A stretch of 64,000 bases of DNA from Phaffia rhodozyma (lineage: Eukaryota > Basidiomycota > Tremellomycetes > Cystofilobasidiales > Mrakiaceae), in contig JACGZH010000009.1 of assembly GCA_014706385.1 (NCBI GenBank), forward strand, positions 496,001 to 560,000, written 5' to 3'. The notes beneath the pieces were generated by a model. The model was given only the letters and a program-made list of their open reading frames with translations, was not told where the DNA came from and made no database searches. The translations under genes and the position numbers were made by a program. This document shows, piece after piece, positions 47,781-56,564 of this stretch (position 1 is its first letter; every line of letters begins with the position of its first letter).

Positions 47781-49828
47781 GACGGCGATCTTCTTTCTAC
47801 ACCGTGTTCATCCCTCTTTTGGATTTTTCCAGCCTTTCATTCTGCTTTTTGGGCTCGTGCTGCGCTTTGACATGTATTTTCTACTCTCATGCTGATCCTG
47901 TGGTATCATTGTTGTATACAAATTCACGAATAAGTTTTCTTTTGGCCATCTCTCCTTATTGCCAAGACGAACTAGTTGGTCGCGCGTTCAAGGCTTTCTG
48001 CGCCGTTCCTATCATTTCGCTTTCTTCCCATCGTGTCCGTAGAATCTCTCTCCTCACGCAAATTGTCACCATACAGTGTAATCTTTCACAAGGCCTACAG
48101 CCTGTACATCTACGTGTTCTGTATCATTTAATTTGCTGCTCCTGACAACATTTTCAAATGCTGAACTTTTGTCTAAATGTATATCGCCGGGTGAATTTCT
48201 TTCTTATATCAATTGCGCATTCATCTAAAAGAGACATATAATATATGCCAGGGTAAAGACAAGACCTAACAGACAAGGTTTTTCAAGGTCAAGCGAGGTT
48301 GCCTTCGCGAGATGGCATGCCATTTGATAGTTCTCTAGATGAGTCGTCGTCTCGTGGTGTGGATGGCCTGATACTCGATGTACGACCGGACTATGATTAG
48401 GGTTACAGTTGAAAGGCACAGTCGTCGTAACTACGATCGCATCCCTAGTCGCGGTCACTAGCTGGACTACATCCGGTCGTCGAGTCCGGCAAGCCTCCAT
48501 CTCCGTTTCACTTACCCAGTGCCCGTGCTGGTGTCAATACCAGCATCAGTGCCCGTAGAGGCTCCTGTGATAGTACCTGTGATTCTGCATGTACCGACCA
48601 TGGCTAGTAACTGACTCGCTTGCGACGGATGGGCAAAGATCTTGTCGGCTGTATCTCTTGTCGGCGGCTCATTCGGTTGTTCCAGAGTGCAGCGTCGCTG
48701 ACTGGACTGACATCCCTGTCCACCTTGACCTCCCGACGGTCTGATACCTTGATGCTCTAGCACTCTGACACTCTGGTGCTCTGATACTCTGACACTCTGA
48801 TGGCTTTCTCCTCTGGATGTTCATGTGTTCTACTGCCTTGCCTCTGCTTTCTCTTGTGCACAAGCTGACCATGTCTCGATCCGACTGCTCGTTCGTTCTG
48901 TTCCTGCTCCCGCTGCTGCCAACAACCACACATGTCCATCTACCAGTCTGCCTGACGAAGAGAGCTCAGACACAGACCGAGTGAGCGAACGGACGAGCAA
49001 GCGATCGAGTGTCTTGTACCCGGACGTCGGCCGCCGAGCTGTGTGGTGTGAGCTTGGCCAGGTACGATACGCAGGTTTGCCATTCCTGGTCGTACAGAAC
49101 GCAGTCCCTTTTCCCCTTTGTTTTCCTCGATTACTCCATTTCTTTTCTTTCCCCGTTTCCCCTGTCCTCTCTGTTCTCTTTTCTCTGTTCTCTGTTTGAT
49201 CTCTGTGTGTCATGCCATCTTCCACTCTGTTCTTTGACTTGCTTCTCAGTGATAGACGACCGATGGCCAGGGTGGTCATGCCTAGTCTGGTGGCTAGCTG
49301 GCCGTCCGGACAGTCGCTCGCCCTCAGGACGCGCTAGCTGGTCCCGCTCTTGTGATCTTTCGCTCTGTTCATGTCAGATGTCTCGACTTCTTCTTGTACC
49401 AAGCCAGTCCTTTACCTAGCGAATGACCTGCCGACCTTTCGACCTATTGATCTGTCTGCCTATCTTGTCGCGTCGATGAAGTGATCAGGCCGGGTGTTCT
49501 GTAAGTGCTCTACTTGCACATCGACCTATATACCGAGCCGCATACCTGTTTGTCAGCCCGCTTATCTGTCTGGACACTTGTCCGTCCAGAGTACAAAAGG
49601 TACTGCGCTGTTTTGTGTTGCAACACTCTTCCGACCATCAACCACGAACACTCCATCGACCGATTACAACCCGCTACGCGTCATCCACCTACGCCCACCC
49701 GCCCACACCCCCCTTGCACACTCACACTCACCTGCACCCTGCTCGCACACCACCTGGTGCACTTGTCTCATTTCCTGTCCCACTACCGTTCGACGCAGTC
49801 CGGATACTAGCATTACATACAAACCGCG
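47781..49828. other. Long region without supported gene at the edge of the accessory zone
   Basis: 2,048 bp. It holds imperfect tandem CTCTGAYAC/CTCTGGTG units (about 48752-48802), pyrimidine-rich tracts (49120-49210) and many short frames on both strands without consistent splice-linked coding sequence. It probably contains the 5' leader of the following gene. Confidence 0.45.
48752..48802 (+). repeat. Imperfect tandem repeat of about 10 bp (CTCTGACACT-like)
   Basis: Five to six units of GCTCTGATA/CACTCTGAC type in direct succession. Confidence 0.7.
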
Positions 49829-51417
49829 ATGAGCCTCAGCCTTGCGTCCTCTCGTTACAGTCTTTCCCTCCCTCCTGCCTCTTCCGTCTCCAACGTTCTC
49901 GACACCTCTGATACGTCCGGCGCCTCCGACGCTTCCAGCACTTCTGACACTTCCAGCATCTCCTATGCGTCTTCCCCATCATATGCTTTACACGCGTTCA
50001 GCCCCTCTTACGCCTCATTGGATGCTCCGCACTTTTCCTCGGACACGCAGCCCATGCCCGCATCGCCTACACCCGTTAGCCGAAATGCTCCCGCCGCTAA
50101 GCCGCTCCGGCCGGCGAAGAGATATCCTGTCGAGGGCTTGCCCATAGTTCGTCTCTTCTTTCGCCTGCCGTCCTTGTTTGTCATGGCTTGTCTCGGTCGT
50201 GTCGACTGACTTTCTTATCGCTGCATCGCAGAATGAACGGGCCAACGTGGCCAGTCGAGCCAGGCAGGGCGACCGGCCTCAGCCCGTCAAGAGGGCTGGA
50301 AGGGTCAGAAAGGCCGAGGCTATGAGGTCAGTGATGCATTTGGCTGCTTACGCCTTCAGTTTGTCAGATGTTTGTTTCTAGACTGACGTGGTATGGTTCT
50401 TCCGTTCTTCCGTTCTTCCATCCTTCTGTTCTTCCATCCTTCTGTTGTTCGCACAGACTACCGACGACGACGACAGAGTGTCGAGAGAGGTCGTATCTCA
50501 AGAGCCTCACGCCCATACAGCGCTTCGAGCTGCGGGGGATGGAGCCGATGACGGATGCCGAGATGGATGCGTTTCTGAACCCATCGGCGATACCGAAGCC
50601 TTTGCCTCAGGCGGCTTCTTGTGGGTGTCTCTCTTCTGTCGAGCCTTTCTCCTGTCTTCTCACCCGGGCTTCTTGCTCGCCCTTGTTGTGCCTGTGACTG
50701 ATGTTTTTCTGGTGATTTTTTGTCTGATCAGCGAGCTGGACGGAGATGGTCGATCGAGAGCGACTCCAAGTGCCCCGGCCTCCCTTCGAGTCACCTAAGC
50801 GACGAAGAGTGATAGATGATGACAAAGACGACAATGACGATGATGGTAGTGACGAGGAGAAGAGGCGGTCGGACGTTCGTCCTGCGAAGCGCCGCTTTGA
50901 CCTATCTTCAGCCAAGCTTTCTGGATCTGCTCTGTCTAGCCCGCCTGCTCCGTCCGTTCTGTCTGCTCCACCTGTCGAGCGTTCTGACTCCTCACCTGCT
51001 AGCTCGCCTCTGTTTGGCAAACAGACTCGACGGCCGACGATACCAACGATCAAGGTCGAGCTTGTCGATGACCTAGACCGGTCTGCTCCTTCTCTTGCCA
51101 AACTGGCGTCTCCCCGGATCAAGGATGCAGCCAAGGTCGTCCGGTCAGAGCGTTTCCTCTCTGCAGAGCTTTCTGCTTCCGTTCGACAGGCTCGACCTGT
51201 GTGGATGTCAGATCGGCCGGAGACAAGGAGTGGCGTTCATCGACGACGAGCAGCTTTCTGCGGGCGAGCCAAGCTAGCGATCGCTAAGCGGCCATGTCTG
51301 GAGATGATCGGGCAGGACAAACACGGCAAACAGAATGGACGGGACGATCGGTCCTTGTGTGCTGCCGTTTGTCATTCCAGTCTTCTCTTTGTCTTTCTCT
51401 ATCTTTTTTCGTTGTGA
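49829..51417 (+). CDS. Hypothetical disordered basic/acidic protein, accessory region
   Basis: Unrecognised. ATG 49829 gives a Ser-rich N-terminus with degenerate short repeats (DTSDTSGASDASSTSDTSSI). Exons are linked in phase. PAKRYPVEGLPI ends at a GTTCGT donor near 50148 and resumes at NERANVASRARQGDRPQPVK. GRVRKAEAM then joins (GTCAGT near 50328 to CAG near 50457) RLPTTTTECRERSYLKSLTP, IQRFELRGMEPMTDAEMDAF. The last exon (from about 50733) has SPKRRRV, a nuclear-localisation-like motif, next to an acidic run (DDDKDDNDDDGSDEEKRR), and then Ser/Pro-rich sequence. The 3' end is uncertain: the frame stays open to TGA 51415-51417, but composition degrades after about 51230. A nuclear disordered protein is plausible; no function is assigned. 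Confidence 0.5.
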
Positions 51418-52166
51418 TCCCTCTTGTGCCCTTTGCTTTCCTTTGCTTTCCTTCGCTTCCTCTCCTTCTTTCTGTTCCCCTTCTTCTTTGCCTTTCCTTT
51501 GCCTAGGGATGTCTTCTCCTGTCTCGTGTAGTTTGTTTCCTGTAGTCTGATACTTGTAGTTTATTTCTTTTGGGTTGTTCTGCTTTCTCTGGCTCCACAC
51601 ACTGTCTCCATAGTCAATCGTGATGATGTGTCCGTTTCTGACCCCAAGTATGCCACAACTCTTGCAGAAAGGAATGACATGGCAAGCGATCATCGGTTGG
51701 ACGAGCGATAGGGAAGATGAATCAACGAGCGGAGAGAGGAGATAGAGCACGCAGAGGACATAGATAAAGCAGAGGCAGCAGAAAGAGGAGTAGAGAGAGA
51801 CAGAAGAGCGGAAGGAGGATGCTGTCAGATGAAGATAGATAGACAGATGGGCGGATAGATGGATACATGGGTGAGTATCTCACCCAGATGATCAGACCAA
51901 TACTCAGACCAATACTCAGACCAATACTCACTCAGATGGGGGAATAGATCGCTAGTGTCTCGTTTATCATTAGATCACGCTTCCGATATCTTCTGTCCAC
52001 ATGGCCGAGTTTCTATCTGTGCTCCCAGCGTCATCAGTCATTCTGCCGCCACGGCTCATACAGATCGATCTACGCCCTCACACCCGACTCATTCTCTTCC
52101 TGCTCTCGCCCAGTCTGCGGCCATTTTATCCTTCCGAGCAAGTCTCCGATCCGGTCTTTCTGCGAG
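51418..52166. other. Intergenic region upstream of the RNase III gene
   Basis: 749 bp, strongly pyrimidine-rich at 51360-51560, with a 12-bp tandem repeat at about 51893-51932. No gene is supported. Confidence 0.45.
51893..51932 (+). repeat. Tandem repeat, 12-bp unit CAGACCAATACT
   Basis: Three full units plus partial flanking units, about 230 bp upstream of the RNase III start codon. Confidence 0.85.
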
Positions 52167-53889
52167 ATGCCTTTGGTGCTGAACCTGACGAGCCTGGAGC
52201 TGACGCAGAAGAAGCCGTTTATGGATGCTCTGCGATCGATCTCGGCCGAGAGCCTACCGCGTCTACCTACGTGCTCGCCGGCTTTGTTCGACACCGCCCG
52301 GACACATACCTCGTTCTATGGATATCCGAAACGGCCGGTGGAGGATGAGCCGGAGTACAGCGGGACGGACTACGAGCGTCTTGAGTTCCTGGGGGATGGC
52401 ATTCTTTCGACAGCGATCACGATAATGATATGGGACCACTACCCTCACTTGAGAGCAGGGGCCATGACGGTCAGTCTGTGTTTTCTCTGCCTTCTTTCTG
52501 TTTCTCTTCCAGTTCTTTTCTCTGCCTTTCTCTCTTTTCTGCCTTTCTCTTTGTTCTGCGTCTCTCTTTCCTGATCTTTTCTTCTTCCTGTCGAGCTCTT
52601 GTCGTCTGTTCTGTCTCTGGTTGTTTCATATCCTATACTGTTTATCCCATGTCTTTTCGCTCTCTGGCTGACTTTCTGGACTTGCCTGGCTTGTCACAAC
52701 CGGGTTTGATCTCAACAGCTGCTCAAGCATGTACGTGACCTGGCAAGATGAATGTGTCGATGACGAGACGGCCGCAGCGAACTGATCGATGGGTCATCTA
52801 TACTACGTTATCGCCTTGTCTGCAGTCTCTGGTGATGAATGTGCCGACGTTGGCATACATCTCGAATGGTGGGTGAAAGACAACAGGGTCTGGCTCTACT
52901 GTCCATCCCGGGCGGACGAAGTGTGGTTGTCAGAATGACAAGACTGACGATGACATATTTTATGCCTGCATCGTTCTTCTTAGCTTACGGTCTACAGAAG
53001 AACCTTCGGGCGCACGGCTCCCAGCGGGACTTGAGTCGGCCGACCCATTCTGTCGTGGCCGATCTGTTCGAGGCTTATGGTGAGTAGGGATTTGCGATGT
53101 TTTCTTCTGCCGTGTGTTTCTGTCGTCCGCTTCCGTCATTTCCACCTTGTTTGTCGTGCTCATCATGCTTGTTGTCTTGCCGTTCGTTCTTTGTGTGTTG
53201 TGACGTGGTCTGGGCGCTGTTCTGTCTCTGGGTCTGTCTCCATGTTATCTCGTTTCGTTCGGTTTCATTCGATCATGTTTGGTTTCGGTCGGTTTCGCTT
53301 CATCTTATTCTGTGTTGTGCTGTTCTGTCTTGCTTCTTCTTTTTCTCATCTTGGGCTGATGGAACCCTCACCGGTGTCGACTGAACAGTCGGTGCTGTGT
53401 ATCTCGAGTCTGGAGAGGCCTTCACCCAGCGGTGGCTGTCCGAGGTGTTTCTTCCACTGATGAAAGTGTCGTACGGGCTGCTGAAGGAGCATGAGGCTCA
53501 GACTGCACCAAAGATGAGCGAGGCAGGCGGGGCGGACGAAGCGAGCGGGACATCTGATCCAAACTATGTGTCTAGGCTGGAAGAATGGAAGACAAAGCGA
53601 AAGAGGACGGTCGAGTACCAGATCAATGAGGAGATGGACAGGCCGAGGCATGCCCCTATGTTCAGAGGCACTGTCTGGGTGGGAGAGGAGCTGTGTGGGG
53701 AGGCTGGTGAGAGCCTCACCAAGAAGGAGCTGAAGCAGAGGTCAGTATGCTATCTATTTCTGTGCCTGTGTCTGTGCCTTTTTTCGAACAGGATACATAG
53801 GTGAGCGAATGATTGATTTGCTTTGCTTGATCAGGTTGGCTAAGATCGCATATGAGAAAGTGAGTTCGGCGGAGACGTTGACTGGGTGA
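52167..53889 (+). CDS. Stand-alone RNase III with degenerate C-terminal dsRNA-binding domain
   Basis: Double-stranded-RNA endonuclease of about 286 residues. Exons 52167-52469, 52719-52730 (12 nt), 52826-52868, 52984-53079, 53389-53740 and 53835-53889 join in phase. The RNase III signature is YERLEFLGDGILSTAITIMI, followed by HLRAGAMT-LLKH-SLVMNV, NAYGLQKNL and VVADLFEAYVGAVYLESGEA. The four catalytic acids (E and D in ERLEFLGD, D and E in ADLFEA) are all present, so this is not a catalytically dead mitoribosomal relative (mL44/mL57). The C-terminal segment (GTVWVGEELCGEAGESLTKK, ELKQRLAKIAYEKV) looks like a weak dsRBD. One RNase III domain and no helicase/PAZ: architecture of Rnt1/Pac1 or budding-yeast Dcr1 rather than canonical Dicer, but shorter. 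Substrates are unknown; the neighbourhood is retrotransposon-rich. Confidence 0.87.
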
Positions 53890-54690
53890 CCGCTGCCGAG
53901 GGTGTCTCTAGCTCGGCCGTCATCATTCTACGAGACTCTGGCTGTCTGACTGACTGCACGAGGGGTGAGACATGTATATGAGAACGGGTATGTATATGTG
54001 ACAGCGATAGATGTATATACGATATGGACGTGGTCATGGCATTGCCTTGCAACCACTCTTAAGATCTCTGCCGTTCACATACCTTTCTTTACCTGGTGAG
54101 CGCTGTGTCCTGTCTTGATGTTGCCTTGACGGTCGACAGACGGGGTGTAAGCTAGCAAGAAGATGGGTACACGTGCTGGTTGTTTCTGTGACGGTTGTAG
54201 TCCCACCGACTGACGGTACACCCCAAGCTTGCTGACTGCTTCGATCGTCGCATGAACAGCTCGAGTGATCAGTATATACATGCGTTCTAGCAGTCAGTGG
54301 TAGGCCAGGGCTGCGTGAGGTGCCGAGATGATATGAGCTAGATCTTGTGAGCACATCGACCTGACGAGAAGATGGCTGTAGAAACAGAAAGAGGAAAGAA
54401 AGCAGAAGGGAGCCGGCAGTGGAAGAGAGACGGGAGCGATTGTTGGATGAAAACTAAAGAACAGACAGAGCCAGGATCGGACACCTGAGTGAAACAACGC
54501 TGACGGAATATGACAAGAAACGGAGAATGCTAGAACAAAACGAACAAAACGAACAAAACGAACCGGTCTTGGGCGTGATATGATGACGCTGGTAAAATAT
54601 GGGTTTCAGACTGATGTCCAAGCCAAGCACACGATGACTCTATGGACCAGCAGATGAGTCAGCCTAGAAGCATTTTGTTGAAGTGCAGAA
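53890..54690. other. Intergenic stretch before the LTR cluster
   Basis: About 800 bp without a supported gene. It contains a short (GAACAAAAC)3 tandem repeat at about 54534-54562. Confidence 0.4.
54534..54562 (+). repeat. Tandem repeat, 9-bp unit AACAAAACG
   Basis: Three consecutive near-perfect units. Confidence 0.85.
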
Positions 54691-55171
54691 TGTAACAGAA
54701 GGTTTTGTACATCAGAATGGGGTTCTGGTGATGCCTGAGGTGAAGAAAGGAGATGGGAAGCTGAGAAGGCTTATATGGAAAGTGGTGGACGAGAAAGTTG
54801 AGCAAGCACAGAGACAAGCCGAAGAAGGTGGAGCAAGCCGGAGAAGGTGAGACTAGTCGGAAAAAATAAATGAAAGACATGGAAAATATGTAGAAACAGT
54901 ATGGATCGATAGAGCAAGGTTGCCTGGTCCGGATGGTGAAAGAAGTAGAGCGATCCGGGCGGGATTGGTGGAGATATGGGCGAAATAAGGAAAAAATCGA
55001 GAAACATCAAAGGACGAAACGACGACCGGCGGCGGGCGCAGGATTACGTAAGCTCGCGCGATGGGAGGTGATGAAGTCAAGAAAAGAAAAACAGAAGAAA
55101 AATGGATGGAAATATAGCTATGTGGTTACATCCCGGGCTGTGCAACATGTGGTCACGGTGCAATTCTAACA
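54691..55171 (-). mobile_element. Solo LTR, reverse orientation (copia-like family)
   Basis: On the minus strand it starts TGTTAGAATTG and ends GTTACA. The start resembles TGTTGGAATTA of two other LTRs here (56473 minus, 60004 plus). Its 3' part aligns by eye with the LTR at 55955-56473 (shared CCCATCTCC, CACCTCAG and CACCAGAAC blocks). A 5-bp direct repeat CAGAA flanks it (54686-54690 and 55170-55174, the latter overlapping the terminal CA), consistent with a target-site duplication. No coding sequence lies inside. Confidence 0.65.
54711..54742 (-). other. LTR hairpin copy A (decayed outer stem)
   Basis: Minus strand: inner stem CAGAA/TTCTG (54727-54723 with 54717-54713). The 5' outer arm CACCTCAG is present but its partner is lost. 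Confidence 0.55.
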
Positions 55172-55398
55172 GAAGGAACGTACTCACCGTGCCGAAGGAA
55201 CACCAGATGTATGCGGTTGCGCTAGAACGAGAAGGATCACCGGAGATCGAAGAAGTACTGGAAGCAAAACAAACAACACAAGCAAAATAAATAAAGCCAT
55301 CAGAATTCACGAAACCAACAAAAGAAGTAAAAGATACGACGGAAACAACGGCATCACCCAAAACACAAACAGAAAAATAAACATAAGTAAACCAAGAA

Positions 55399-55457
55399 TG
55401 TCAGGGGTCTGACCGAGTAGTATATCTTACTGTCAGGGATCAGACCGAGTAGTATAT
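55399..55457 (+). repeat. Two direct copies of a 27-bp sequence
   Basis: 55399-55425 and 55431-55457 are 27 bp each with two mismatches (GACCGAGTAGTATAT core), offset by 32 bp. Confidence 0.9.
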
Positions 55458-55534
55458 GCTTGTATGTATCTGCATACCATCTCAACAATACGTATTTATT
55501 ACCCTCTGTATTTTTCACACTTCGATACCTGCAT

Positions 55535-55614
55535 GCATCCTTTCCGTCTTGCATCCCTTCCGTCTTGCATCCCTTCCGTCTTGCATCCCTTCCGTCTTGC
55601 ATCCCTTCTGGCTT
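55535..55614 (+). repeat. Minisatellite, five 16-bp units (GCATCCCTTCCGTCTT)
   Basis: Five head-to-tail units; units 2-4 are identical, the first has one change, and the last is diverged. The unit length is not a multiple of three, so it is not a coding repeat. Confidence 0.95.
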
Positions 55615-55954
55615 GCATACATGCCGAGCGACGGGGAGATACAAGTACTTCGTCGCTTTCCCTTTCCCCATAGTTCTTTCCCTCTTTTCTCTTTTCTCTC
55701 AAGTTTGGATTCTGTCATCTTCGTCCTATCTATCATTACACCTATGCCTATGACTTTGGCATCTTCCTAAATCCTCGAGAGCCTGAGCTTTCCACATACA
55801 TCCTCATCTGAAAACTCTACAACCAACCAAGTCGCAACAAACGGTTGCCGGGCCCTTCCGCCCTCAAACTTGCATGCATGTCATTGAGATTATAAGTTCT
55901 GTCGAGAGTAAATATAGAACGAATGACCATAGACAGCTGATAGAGTAAGCATAT

Positions 55955-56473
55955 TGTAGATAGACCAGATGAGAAGAGGAACATAGAGTTGTGGACACAC
56001 CTCAGTATACCAGACTGTAGTTCTGGTGACGACTGAGGTGCAAGAAGGAGATGGGAAGAAGGAAGGAGTCATATACAGCAAGCTCGCTGGTGGAGCCGAG
56101 TCAATGCGAAGGAAAGCCGAAAAAGCACAGGATATGAGATAACGATATGGGACGATAGAGCACAGCTGTGCGGTCATGATGGTGCAGGTCTGAGTGCACT
56201 CCGGGAAGGATGGCCGGAGTTATTCCGGCCGAAAGCGATCATGTGAACGGCGACATTCGGTGAGAAACGGACCATCGGCAAGCTGTGCAAAACACATGGA
56301 CTTGACGATGAACAGGAAAGAAAGAAATGTGGTCGGCAAAGTATGGTCACGTGACGGACTAGGCAGTGAGCCGGGCAGTGACTTGGGCAGTGACTTGGGC
56401 AGTGTGGCCAGGCCCGCCACATGAGACGTGACCTGGATGCGGTGTCGTTACACAAGGCTGTGTAATTCCAACA
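55955..56473 (-). mobile_element. LTR, reverse orientation (copia-like family)
   Basis: The minus strand starts TGTTGGAATTA, identical over 11 bases to the start of the LTR at 60004. It probably ends ATCTACA at 55955. It contains the hairpin with the longest stem and a three-fold GGGCAGTGACTTG tandem repeat near its start (about 56370-56405). No matching 5-bp flanks were found. Its start abuts the pyrimidine tract of another LTR 3' part (56474-56564), a head-to-head arrangement suggesting recombination or nested loss. Confidence 0.6.
55998..56040 (-). other. LTR hairpin copy B
   Basis: Perfect 9-bp outer stem CACCTCAGT/ACTGAGGTG (55998-56006 with 56032-56040) around an inner stem CCAGA/TCTGG (56010-56014 with 56022-56026). 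Confidence 0.9.
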
Positions 56474-56564
56474 CTTTTCTCCATCTCTCATTCTTTTTCC
56501 CTCAGTCTTCACCAGATACGCAATCTGTGATACTGAGTGTTGTGTTTTGGTATCATTTCATACA
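56474..56564 (+). mobile_element. LTR 3' fragment (pyrimidine tract, hairpin, terminal TACA)
   Basis: Plus-strand LTR end just upstream of the Ty3-type reading frame: C/T tract, CTCAG hairpin, then ATTTCATACA. The layout is the same as at 59110-59232 and 60220-60330. Confidence 0.55.
56501..56537 (+). other. LTR hairpin copy C
   Basis: Outer stem CTCAGT/ACTGAG (56501-56506 with 56532-56537), inner stem CAGAT/ATCTG (56513-56517 with 56523-56527). Confidence 0.9.

Noticed and set aside
48396..48410. Telomere-like GATTAGGGTTAC
   Set aside because: Only about one and a half TTAGGG units; no array, so no telomeric or subtelomeric inference.
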